64,000 nucleotides of DNA, taken from Lachnospiraceae bacterium AC3007 (GTDB taxonomy: Bacteria; Bacillota; Clostridia; Lachnospirales; Lachnospiraceae). Of the stretch, positions 18,133-26,527 are shown piece by piece (within the stretch, counting starts at the first letter, position 1; every line of letters starts with the position of its first letter). The stretch lies in contig JHYK01000003.1 of NCBI GenBank assembly GCA_000621405.1, positions 173,146 to 237,145 on the forward strand, given 5' to 3'. The notes below the pieces were generated by a model. It was given only the letters and a program-made list of their open reading frames with translations. It ran no database searches and was not told the origin of the DNA. Position numbers and translations under genes: made by a program.

Positions 18133-21100
18133 GTCTTGCGCTTAGCATCAAAAGAATAGAAGAGACATGTCTTCCCAGAAGCCTGGCCATGGGATCTTTT
18201 GTGATCAATGCTTCCGAATGCGAAAGCATTGCTTTTATGCTGCGCGCATCCCACAGATGCATAAAACTTGACAGGACCGATTACAGCGGAGAGCTTCCCG
18301 AAGGCGGGATAAGCATTGTCTACGAGATCGATTCTCATGGCTTTGATCCGGGAATGGTATTTAAGGGTTTTATCTCCGTTGTGTCCGATCAGGGCGAGGA
18401 CAGGATCCCCGTGACATTAAGTATCGTAAGGGAAGAGATCATGTCCTCTAAGGGACCTCTTCGCAATCTTTTCCATTTCACGAATCTTGCCAAGGAAGAC
18501 TTTAATGAAGCCGTAGAGTTGTTTTATACGGAAAATGCCAGAAGGATATTCGAAGGCGGTGACAGAGAGACCTTCTTTAAGTACAGGGCTTTTTCGGAAT
18601 GCGAAAAGAAGGGACGCAAATTCGAAGGGCTTGAGGAATTCCTCATAGAGACAGGCAAGAAGAATCCCGTGCTCTTAAGTTTTGCCGAGCAGAGCGTTAT
18701 GAGGCGCAATCCCGAAGAAGATGTATACGTAACGGTCACCGTACGTAAGAGCGGATGGGGATATCCCGGATTCACGCTCAAAGCGACCGATGATTTTATA
18801 AGTCTTGAAAAAAACGAATACACTCTCGAGGATTTTGAAGGTAATTTTGCAGAGATATCTTTTTATATCAAATACGACAGACTTCACAGCGGTCATAATT
18901 TCGGACGTATAGAGCTTAGTTCCCTGCATTCCGAAGCTCTGATGCCGGTATTTGTCGATATGAGTGAAGGCAATCCTACCGACAGGGAGAGGATGCGTTC
19001 GAGGAAGACGGCAACTGTCCGCCTTATGAATGAATATATCAATTACCGTATCGGCAACACTTCCCCGGAAGAGTGGATATCCAATTCCAATAAGATCCTG
19101 GAAAGACTGCTTGTCATCGACAGGAATGATCCTGTAAGCAGGCTGCTGCAGGCGCATCTTCTGCTTTCATCAGGCAGGACAAAGGATGCGGATATCGTAC
19201 TTCAGGCGGCAGAACACGGACTAGACGAAGATGAGTCTCCGTACGAGCTTTTATCTTACTACGAATATCTCCGGGCCTATTGTGATCAGGATGACAGAGA
19301 GACCGACAGGGCCTGCAAAAAGGTATGGGATTATTATCAAAGATCCGACGAATCCTGGAGGATATTATGGGTTCTCATATATCTTGACGACAGGCTTAAG
19401 ATGTCTCCCGAGAGAGAAAGAGCCCTTCTTGAGGAGCAGGTGTCAAGAGGCATGCGGAGTCCGCTTATGTATCTTGAGGCTTACAGCATCCTGTCACGTG
19501 ATCCGACGCTGATCAGGGCGCTCAATGAATTTGAGATCAATGTGCTCGTATTTGCCGTACGTCACAGCCTTATGAAGAGGGAGATCGCAGATCAGGTGGC
19601 CAATCTTACTCAGAGGATGAGAGGCTACGATCCACGTATCATCAGGATAATGGCTGCATATTATGATGAGTTTCAGGATGATGACATGCTCAGATCGATA
19701 TGCTCTTATCTCATAAGGCATGAGATCACCGACAACAGATTCTTCAGGTTCTTTGAGAAAGCTGTGGAGAGGGATCTCGGTGTTACGAATCTGTACGATT
19801 TTTATCTTTATACCATGAAACTCGGCAGTACCAAACTTCTTCCGAAGAATGTACTTATGTATTACGGCTTCAGGAATGACCTTCCACCTCAGTTCCGCGC
19901 CTATGTATATGCCAATATGATAGTTAATGAGGATGAGGCGGGGATCATCCTTCAAAAGAGCATGGATGATCTCAAAAGATTTGCCGCATCCGAGGTACTG
20001 CAGGGGAATATGGATGAAAATCTTGCGATCATAGTCGACTATATCGGGTATTTTATGGATGCGGACGACCCGTCTCTGGATACCGGAGCTCTTAAATCTG
20101 CGCTGGTCAAGAACGCTTTTATGAGACTTGTGCTCTTAAATGATCCGAAGATAAGCACGGTGACCGTGACCGAGGATGCATTTTACGGAGAACGAAGCGC
20201 ACCCGTAAAGGACGGAAGGGCATATCTTAATATATATGACAATGATTTTGAGATATTCTTTGAGGATGATGACGGCAGGAGATACGGCAGCAGATTTGTG
20301 ACGTATGATGAGATAAAACTGATGCGTCCATATGATCTTATCGAGGGAGCCGGCTTTACGAGCATAGATGATCCGGGGTTGTGGGTAGCGCTTTCCGAAA
20401 AAGGCAGAAGCTATATTTCTGTCGATTCAGGTAATGTCTCATATGTAAGCCGGATACTTGATTCGGATCTTTTCTATCCGCGATTCAAGGAAGGGCTGCT
20501 GACCGAGCTTATGAGGTTTTATTATGACAATGATATGCCTGATGAGCTGAACGCTCTGCTTTTAAAGACCGATGCCGCTGATCTTACCATGGAGGAGCGT
20601 AATGAATATGTGAGATTCTGCTCCATGAGAGGCAATGATGACGAGTCCTACAGGATAATACGCGAATATGGCTCCTACGGAATGGAGCCCAGGATACTTA
20701 TGAGGATAGCAACCCGTGTTATCCAGGAGAGCGAGACGATCAATGAGGCTTTGGGGCTTATCAATCCCATAATATCCGATCAGCCGCTTGAGAATAACGT
20801 GGACCCTGTGCTGCTTGAGATCGCATCTGCTACATTCAGGGGCAATAAATACAATGAAGAGATACTGGGGTATCTTTCCAGATATTATGAAGGTACGACC
20901 AGAGAGCTTAAGGATATCTGGAGCGCATGCCGGGATTTTGAAGCCGAGGTATCCGTGATCGAGGGAAGGATACTTGAGCAGATGCTCGCGACCGGAGCAT
21001 ATATAGGAGAGAGGGATGAGATATTCTTTGATTATCTCAAGGGTGACCCGTCAAAGCGGATAATAAGCCAGTACTTTAAGAAGGCTGCAGAGGACAGCTT

Positions 21101-21716
21101 CCTGCATGATGCGATGCTTGATGACAGGCTGTATATAGGTCTGCTGGACTTTGCGATAGACGGCGAGATCAATGATATTGAGGCGCTCTGCCTGATAAGA
21201 TTCTATGAGGGCAGACGTGATATGAGGACTGACAGGATTCTTTATCCTTATCTCAGAAGCCTGGCGGAAAGGGACATCATATTTGATTTCTTCCTTTCAT
21301 ACAAGGATCTTATTCCTTCGCTCGAGCTTTTCTCCGAGGATATGTTCATAGAGCATAAGTCCGATCCCGGACTCAAGGTCACACTTAATTATTGCCTTGA
21401 GACTTCTCCTGTGGAGAATCCTTCCTTTAAGAGTGAAGATATGAGGGAGGTATGTCCGGGTGTATATCAGGCGCGCGGCGCAATTTTCCCCGGTGAGTGC
21501 CTGCAGTATTATATTACTGTCGAGGGCGCAGGTCCTGCCAGGAGCGATATTGAAAGATCCGAGGACAGCTTAAGAAACGGAAGCGGAAGATATGAGATAC
21601 TCCAGGATGCACTCTTAAGTCTTAACATGCAGGATAAGGACAGCTTCATTGAGCTTGTCGAGGATTATATGATAAAGGATAAGATAGCGAGGGAGGTCAT
21701 ATGGGCCGAGTCATAG
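18129..21716 (+). CDS. Large cytoplasmic beta-sandwich/helical-solenoid protein (DUF5717-like)
   Basis: This 1195-residue protein has no signal peptide or membrane helix. Residues 1-110 look like a small beta-sandwich (FKGFISVVSDQGEDRIPVTL), and about 190-285 look like a second one (YVTVTVRKSG to ALMPVFVDM). The rest, from about 300 to 1150, is helical with TPR-like repeated helix pairs such as DPVSRLLQAHLLLSSGRTKDA. From memory it fits the DUF5717 family of Lachnospiraceae, which has no assigned function. The TTG start overlaps the previous stop; AAAGG is upstream. It shares 16 bases with the Hsp70-like gene, so the two are probably made together and may form a scaffold-ATPase pair. Confidence 0.8.
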   Translation: MSLALSIKRIEETCLPRSLAMGSFVINASECESIAFMLRASHRCIKLDRTDYSGELPEGGISIVYEIDSHGFDPGMVFKGFISVVSDQGEDRIPVTLSIVREEIMSSKGPLRNLFHFTNLAKEDFNEAVELFYTENARRIFEGGDRETFFKYRAFSECEKKGRKFEGLEEFLIETGKKNPVLLSFAEQSVMRRNPEEDVYVTVTVRKSGWGYPGFTLKATDDFISLEKNEYTLEDFEGNFAEISFYIKYDRLHSGHNFGRIELSSLHSEALMPVFVDMSEGNPTDRERMRSRKTATVRLMNEYINYRIGNTSPEEWISNSNKILERLLVIDRNDPVSRLLQAHLLLSSGRTKDADIVLQAAEHGLDEDESPYELLSYYEYLRAYCDQDDRETDRACKKVWDYYQRSDESWRILWVLIYLDDRLKMSPERERALLEEQVSRGMRSPLMYLEAYSILSRDPTLIRALNEFEINVLVFAVRHSLMKREIADQVANLTQRMRGYDPRIIRIMAAYYDEFQDDDMLRSICSYLIRHEITDNRFFRFFEKAVERDLGVTNLYDFYLYTMKLGSTKLLPKNVLMYYGFRNDLPPQFRAYVYANMIVNEDEAGIILQKSMDDLKRFAASEVLQGNMDENLAIIVDYIGYFMDADDPSLDTGALKSALVKNAFMRLVLLNDPKISTVTVTEDAFYGERSAPVKDGRAYLNIYDNDFEIFFEDDDGRRYGSRFVTYDEIKLMRPYDLIEGAGFTSIDDPGLWVALSEKGRSYISVDSGNVSYVSRILDSDLFYPRFKEGLLTELMRFYYDNDMPDELNALLLKTDAADLTMEERNEYVRFCSMRGNDDESYRIIREYGSYGMEPRILMRIATRVIQESETINEALGLINPIISDQPLENNVDPVLLEIASATFRGNKYNEEILGYLSRYYEGTTRELKDIWSACRDFEAEVSVIEGRILEQMLATGAYIGERDEIFFDYLKGDPSKRIISQYFKKAAEDSFLHDAMLDDRLYIGLLDFAIDGEINDIEALCLIRFYEGRRDMRTDRILYPYLRSLAERDIIFDFFLSYKDLIPSLELFSEDMFIEHKSDPGLKVTLNYCLETSPVENPSFKSEDMREVCPGVYQARGAIFPGECLQYYITVEGAGPARSDIERSEDSLRNGSGRYEILQDALLSLNMQDKDSFIELVEDYMIKDKIAREVIWAES

Positions 21717-22960
21717 GATACGACTTGAACGACCTCTCATGCCAGGTCAGCATAGGACTTGAAAACGGAGCGAATGACAGCGGGTCATCCGAAAAAAGGA
21801 TAACCAATGAAGAGGTCGTATCGGTTCCCGTTATCGTAGGGTCAGAGAAATATGTGATCCCGCTTGCTGCCTATATCAGCGAAGACGGTGAGATTTCTTA
21901 CGGAGAAGATGCGGTAAGGATCGCGAAGGATCAAAGCGAGCTCATCACCAATCTTTTGAGCATGGCGCAAAAGGGAGAGAGCTTTGTAAAGTACGGAGAG
22001 ACATATCAGTATACGGATCTTCTGTCCGGCTTTATGAAAAAGACGATCTATATGACTTCCGTACTCTCTTCAATGGACCTTATAGAACGTGTCGTGATAG
22101 CTCTTCCGGATATATCCGCCGACTGCATACGTACTGTGGAGCAGGCCGCTTCATTCCTTTCGGAGATGGACATTAGCTACAGGATAGCCGGATACTCGGA
22201 GTGCTTTTTCTACTATGCTATGAATCAGGACGAAGCGCTCACAAGGAACAAGATCGTGTTGTTTGACTATGACGGAGAGACTGTTCGCAGCATGCTGCTC
22301 GTCACGCGTGTGGATGTAAGACCTCATATCTGCATGGTCGAGGAGAAGGATTTTGATATGCCGTCAAAGAGTGATCTGAGTTTTCTCGATATTGCAAGAT
22401 CCGTTCTGGATTCGGAGATAGTATCTGCGGTGTATCTTTCGGGCGAAGGCTTCGAGGGGAACTGGCTTAAGTCATCGGTCGCCTATCTGTGCGAGAGGAA
22501 GAGGAGAGTCTTTCAGGGCAGGAATCTATATACCAAAGGCGCCTGTTATGCAGGGATAGACGACAGGGACGGCAATCCCCTGCTTAATTCATGCAGCTTT
22601 TTTGATGATGACAGGCTTGTGTCTAATATCGGCATATATATGATAAGAGACGGGCAGGAGATATATGTTCCTCTCCTGGAGGCCGGTATCCACTGGTATG
22701 AAGCTCATATCTCCACGGAGTTCTATCTTGGGGATGATAAGGAGATAAGGCTTAAGCTTCAGTCCTTCTTTACGAAGGATGTCAGATACAGCGTGGTAAG
22801 GTGCGAGACCTTTCCCGAGAGACCTTCAAGATGCACGCGTGTCAGGCTGGAGCTTGAGATGAAGGATAATTCCTGTATCATATGCAGGGCGCATGATCTT
22901 GGTTTCGGAGAGATATACAGATCTTCCGGTGACATCATAGAGCAGGAGGTATTTATCTGA
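21701..22960 (+). CDS. Hsp70/actin-like ATPase (DUF5716-like)
   Basis: The 419-residue protein follows the layout of Hsp70. The N-terminal VIGYDLNDLSCQVSI corresponds to the phosphate-1 loop (IGIDLGTT... in DnaK). IVLFDYDGETVRSMLL (about residue 186) corresponds to phosphate-2 (DLGGGTFD). AVYLSGEGFEGNWL and LYTKGACYAGID (about 245-290) correspond to the adenosine loop and the following helix. The C-terminal 100 residues include RLELEMKDNSCIICRAHD, which resembles the beta substrate-binding domain of DnaK. The phosphate loops are degenerate, so ATP hydrolysis is uncertain. GGGAGG precedes the ATG. From memory this matches DUF5716; no function is known to me. Confidence 0.78.
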   Translation: MGRVIGYDLNDLSCQVSIGLENGANDSGSSEKRITNEEVVSVPVIVGSEKYVIPLAAYISEDGEISYGEDAVRIAKDQSELITNLLSMAQKGESFVKYGETYQYTDLLSGFMKKTIYMTSVLSSMDLIERVVIALPDISADCIRTVEQAASFLSEMDISYRIAGYSECFFYYAMNQDEALTRNKIVLFDYDGETVRSMLLVTRVDVRPHICMVEEKDFDMPSKSDLSFLDIARSVLDSEIVSAVYLSGEGFEGNWLKSSVAYLCERKRRVFQGRNLYTKGACYAGIDDRDGNPLLNSCSFFDDDRLVSNIGIYMIRDGQEIYVPLLEAGIHWYEAHISTEFYLGDDKEIRLKLQSFFTKDVRYSVVRCETFPERPSRCTRVRLELEMKDNSCIICRAHDLGFGEIYRSSGDIIEQEVFI

Positions 22961-23730
22961 TGATCTATGAGGCGATAGGAGTCTATTCGAAAAGTCCATA
23001 TCATATACCGGAGCTGGCTGTATCCGTACATTCATTTGAGGAGCTTTGTCACGTTTTAGTCGAAAAATACTATGATATCGGTGAGTACATCATGGCTGAT
23101 GAGCTGATATCCTTTATCGGAGATGATCTGGCGCTTCACGATCTTGCCGATGAATTAAGGGGTGCAAGAAGTTCTCTTACGGAGTATACTAAGGTGTTGC
23201 TCTCTTACAGACGCTATATGTCCGATGAAGGAGTCGAGACTGTCCTTAAGGGCATAAGCTCCGGCGGAGAAACAAAGGAATATGTCAGACTTATCTCAAG
23301 AGGGGATTATCTTATCACACACAGGAAATACAGACCTGCAATTCTGTTATACGAGCATGCTCGCGAGCTTATGGACAAAGAATCAGAGCGCGACGGCATT
23401 GAATACCGTGAGCTTTTGATAAAGCTCGGCAGACTGTATGCCCTGTATTTCATGTTTGATAAGGCAAGCGAGGCTTTCAGCATGGCAGGAGATAAGAGAA
23501 GGACTCTGTTTTGCAGAAAGCTTGCCATGTCCAGGGTTGATTTTACGGATATGATGATGAAGGACGATCCGGGTGATGACTTAAGGAGCGAGATCGAGAA
23601 TCTTACAGTCATCCCGCAGGAGATAGAAGAGCTGAAAGAAAGCCTTAGAGAAGGCAAGACTTACGGAGCACAGCTTGCCTCCGAAAGGATATCTACCAGG
23701 CTTAAGGCCGAATACAGAAGGATGTTGTAG
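22960..23730 (+). CDS. Helical TPR-like protein of unknown function
   Basis: The 256-residue protein is predicted almost wholly helical and soluble. It has repeated helix pairs in the region RGDYLITHRKYRPAILLYEHA and LGRLYALYFMFDKASEAFSMAG (about residues 110-180), which look like TPR units. No catalytic motif was seen. The ATG overlaps the stop of the Hsp70-like gene (TGATG) with AGGAGG upstream, so translation is coupled. The next gene starts two bases after its stop. It is probably an adaptor of the same system. I do not recognise the family. Confidence 0.72.
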   Translation: MIYEAIGVYSKSPYHIPELAVSVHSFEELCHVLVEKYYDIGEYIMADELISFIGDDLALHDLADELRGARSSLTEYTKVLLSYRRYMSDEGVETVLKGISSGGETKEYVRLISRGDYLITHRKYRPAILLYEHARELMDKESERDGIEYRELLIKLGRLYALYFMFDKASEAFSMAGDKRRTLFCRKLAMSRVDFTDMMMKDDPGDDLRSEIENLTVIPQEIEELKESLREGKTYGAQLASERISTRLKAEYRRML

Positions 23731-23732
23731 GA

Positions 23733-24971
23733 ATGGCAAAGGGTTTTATCAGAAAGTTCATAGACCTGCTCGCCGGCAGAATAGATGATGATGACTTTGA
23801 AGACGACGAGTATGAATATGATGAGGAACAGGGGGATTATTTCGACGACGGCTATATGAAAGCTGACATCCCGGAGGTCGAGCGTATCGACCGCTCCGAG
23901 GTGGATATGTCTTCAAGAGCGCTGCGTCAGAGATATGTCAAGAACCTCTGCGACCTGATGGCTGAGTGTACCAATGAGATCGATGAGGCCTCAAAGGAGT
24001 ACCGCTATGTCACGGACTATCTGAAGGACTGCGAGGTCATCGATCAGATACCTGATATGGAGGACAGTCATCTTGTCCAGGCTGCAGAGACCATGCTCCG
24101 TCTTATGAAGAAGAGTGAGACTCACAGCACGAAGCTTGGCCGCATCAGTGAGGCAAAATACAATCAGATGGCAAATATTGCTGCTGATATGCCAAAGGCT
24201 TTGAATGATCTCAGGGCACATGAAGATTTTAAAGAGATAGTCAGGGAGGATCTGAAAAAGCTGGAGGGAGAAAAGGTCTCCCGACAGTTTGAAAAGAGCG
24301 AGGCTGAGGGAAGGCAGATCAGCTGCCGAAATATTGCCATCATCACGATATTCTCGATGTTCTTTGTTATGATAGTCCTGCTCGTTATGCATCTTATGTT
24401 TGAGATGAATGTGATACCCGGTTTTATCCTTGCAGCAGCGGCCGGTGCTATCACGCTTGCGATATCCTCATCGGCATTTATCACAGCAAGAGGGATAGAA
24501 CGCAAGATGACTAATCAGCTGAATCAGATAATCACGAAGCAGAATACTATCAAGATCAAATATGTGAACATACAGAACCTCATTACTTACGAATATGAGA
24601 AATATCATATCAATTCGTCGGATGAGCTTGCTTATAACTTCAGGCTGTATACTGAGGAAAAGGAAGAAAGAGATCTTATAAGGCGCATGAGTTCCGATCT
24701 TGACGCAGCGGAAGAGAGATACCGCAGGGAGCTTATGAACATCAATGTCAATTTTCCCATGCTCTGGCTCCATCAGGCGGAAGCCGTGGTGGACAAACGC
24801 GAGATGGTCGAGCTCAGGCATGAGCTTGTCGCCAGAAGACAGGGACTCAGAAAGCGCATATCCTATAATACCGAAAACCGCGATATCGCAAAAAAGGAAG
24901 TTCAGGATATTGTCACAAAATATCCCAATTATGCCAACGAGATACTCGAAATCATCGGTTCATACGAGTAA
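23733..24971 (+). CDS. Acidic-linker, coiled-coil membrane protein of unknown function
   Basis: The 412-residue protein starts with a short amphipathic stretch (MAKGFIRKFIDLLAGR) followed by about 25 very acidic residues (DDDDFEDDEYEYDEEQ and onward). Long helices suited to coiled coil occupy about 50-195 and 260-400. Two adjacent membrane helices lie between them (about 204-225 and 230-252), so both coiled-coil parts face the cytoplasm. The N-terminal design (amphipathic helix, acidic linker) resembles that of SepF in this same window. It closes the operon; its stop is two bases from the stop of the opposite-strand GG-leader gene. It may anchor the Hsp70-like complex to the membrane (inference). 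Confidence 0.75.
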   Translation: MAKGFIRKFIDLLAGRIDDDDFEDDEYEYDEEQGDYFDDGYMKADIPEVERIDRSEVDMSSRALRQRYVKNLCDLMAECTNEIDEASKEYRYVTDYLKDCEVIDQIPDMEDSHLVQAAETMLRLMKKSETHSTKLGRISEAKYNQMANIAADMPKALNDLRAHEDFKEIVREDLKKLEGEKVSRQFEKSEAEGRQISCRNIAIITIFSMFFVMIVLLVMHLMFEMNVIPGFILAAAAGAITLAISSSAFITARGIERKMTNQLNQIITKQNTIKIKYVNIQNLITYEYEKYHINSSDELAYNFRLYTEEKEERDLIRRMSSDLDAAEERYRRELMNINVNFPMLWLHQAEAVVDKREMVELRHELVARRQGLRKRISYNTENRDIAKKEVQDIVTKYPNYANEILEIIGSYE

Positions 24972-24972
24972 C

Positions 24973-25218
24973 CTATTTGCCCATAAGTTTGTTCATAACA
25001 TCGGTGTGTGACATGCTTTTGCCGGTCTTTCCGTCAAAATATTCGTTCTTTTCAGTGGATGAGAGCTTGGGAATAATACCTTTGCTCTGAAGGTCATCCA
25101 TCATTTCACCGAGATTATTGCTGCCGAGCTTATCTCTTATCTCGCGCATTTCCTTGTTGGTCCCGCCGTTTACCATCTCGAGGCTGTCATCATCGAGCTT
25201 ATTAAATCTGTCAGTCAT
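24973..25218 (-). CDS. Small secreted-type peptide with double-glycine leader
   Basis: The 81-residue peptide has an N-terminal leader FNKLDDDSLEMVNGG ending in Gly-Gly at residues 18-19. This is the type of leader cleaved and exported by C39-peptidase ABC transporters (class II bacteriocins, ComC-like signals). The predicted 62-residue mature part is charged (KEMREIRDKLGSNNLGEMM...), with no cysteine and no hydrophobic helix, unlike typical pore-forming bacteriocins. I chose the start at 25218 because AGGAGG lies five bases ahead; another ATG at 25236 precedes that site. No transporter, immunity gene or modification enzyme is adjacent. The heterodimeric ABC exporter at 10.5-14.2 kb lacks a C39 domain. 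Confidence 0.72.
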   Translation of the reverse strand: MTDRFNKLDDDSLEMVNGGTNKEMREIRDKLGSNNLGEMMDDLQSKGIIPKLSSTEKNEYFDGKTGKSMSHTDVMNKLMGK

Positions 25219-25244
25219 ATCATCCTCCTGAATCATGTTTTATT

Positions 25245-25275
25245 ATTATATACGACATATCTTTTATTATGGCAA
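25245..25275 (-). promoter_or_regulatory. Promoter of the first GG-leader gene
   Basis: On the minus strand, TTGCCA (25270-25275) is followed after 17 bases by TATATAAT (25245-25252). The start codon lies about 26 bases further on. Confidence 0.6.
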
Positions 25276-25317
25276 TTAATTCCTGCTGTATTCTGCCACT
25301 GGGATATCATGTTATCC

Positions 25318-25346
25318 TTGACAAGTATGGCTTTGACTATTTAAAA
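25318..25346 (+). promoter_or_regulatory. Promoter of pheA-aroF operon
   Basis: A perfect -35 box TTGACA (25318-25323) is followed by a 17-base spacer and TTAAAA (25341-25346). The pheA start is about 36 bases downstream. No leader peptide or terminator hairpin was seen in the short leader. Confidence 0.6.
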
Positions 25347-25381
25347 TCTTTCTCAGTTTGTGTAGTATTCAGAGGTATTTT

Positions 25382-26527
25382 ATGGATGATCTTGTAAAGA
25401 AACGCAAAGAGATCGAAGAGATCGATAAGGCGATGGCAGACCTTTTTGAAAAAAGGATGGAAGCCAGCGCTGCCATAGCTGCATACAAGAAGGAACACGG
25501 ACTTCCCGTACGCGATGCTTCCAGGGAAAAGCTGCTCCTTGAGAAGAACAGACAGTATATTGAAGATCCTGATCATGAAGAATACTATGTCAGTTTTCTG
25601 AAGAACATAGTAGACCTGTCTTCAAGGTATCAGCACAGGCTTCTGTCCGGGATGAAGATAGCTTACAGCGGAGTCGAAGGGTCATTTGCATATATAGCGG
25701 CGAAGACCATGTTCAGGGATGAGACTCTTGTATGCATGAGCGGATTTGAAAAGGCATATAAAAGCGTGGAAAACGGGGAATGTGACTGCGCGGTGCTTCC
25801 TCTTGAGAATAATTACGCAGGTGAGGTCAATACCGTCATGGACCTTGCTTTTTCCGGAGATCTTTTTGTGAATAAGGTCATAGAACTTCCCGTAAGGCAC
25901 TGTCTGCTTGGGCTTCCGGGAAGCCGCAGAGAGGATATCAGATCCGTTATCAGCCATCCGCAGGCTCTTTTGCAATGCTCTGATTATATCAGCAGGCATG
26001 GCTATGAGACTCATGAGTACGGTAATACCGCTCTTGCCGCAATGAATGTTAAAGAAAGAGGAGACAATACGCTTGCGGCTGTCGCCTCCAGAGAGACTGC
26101 AGAACTTATGGGGCTGTCCATTCTGGATGACAATATCCAGGACAGCAGCGGTAATACTACGAGATTTGCTGTTTTTTCAAGAGCCATGGACCGCAACAGG
26201 GCATCTTCCGGCAGGGATGAGGACAGCTTTATCCTTGTCTTCACCGTTAAGAATGAGGCCGGAGCCCTTGCACAGACGTTGAATATTATAGGCGCTCATG
26301 GTTATAATATGAAGAGTCTGAGGAGCAGACCCATGAAGGAGCTTCTCTGGAGTTATTATTTCTTCATAGAAGCTGAAGGGAATATCAATACCCAGAACGG
26401 TCGTGATATGATAAATGAGCTTTCCGCGATATGCGCAAGACTTAAGCTTGTTGGATCTTATCAGACTTATATAATAGGAAACAACGGCAGTTGTTCTGAA
26501 GATACAGAGGAAAACGATGAATCTTGA
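25382..26527 (+). CDS. pheA: Bifunctional chorismate mutase / prephenate dehydratase
   Basis: This enzyme makes phenylpyruvate from chorismate through prephenate. The N-terminal AroQ-type chorismate mutase (about 1-90) has RKEIEEIDKAMADLFEKRM. The prephenate dehydratase domain (about 90-275) begins KIAYSGVEGSFAYIAA and contains the NTTRFAVF motif with the catalytic Thr-Arg-Phe. The ACT domain (about 280-365) has VKNEAGALAQTL and SLRSRP, the phenylalanine-sensing sites, so feedback inhibition is likely. I chose ATG at 25382 (AGAGGT six bases ahead) giving 381 residues. The 3' end overlaps the DAHP synthase gene by 11 bases. Confidence 0.94.
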   Translation: MDDLVKKRKEIEEIDKAMADLFEKRMEASAAIAAYKKEHGLPVRDASREKLLLEKNRQYIEDPDHEEYYVSFLKNIVDLSSRYQHRLLSGMKIAYSGVEGSFAYIAAKTMFRDETLVCMSGFEKAYKSVENGECDCAVLPLENNYAGEVNTVMDLAFSGDLFVNKVIELPVRHCLLGLPGSRREDIRSVISHPQALLQCSDYISRHGYETHEYGNTALAAMNVKERGDNTLAAVASRETAELMGLSILDDNIQDSSGNTTRFAVFSRAMDRNRASSGRDEDSFILVFTVKNEAGALAQTLNIIGAHGYNMKSLRSRPMKELLWSYYFFIEAEGNINTQNGRDMINELSAICARLKLVGSYQTYIIGNNGSCSEDTEENDES

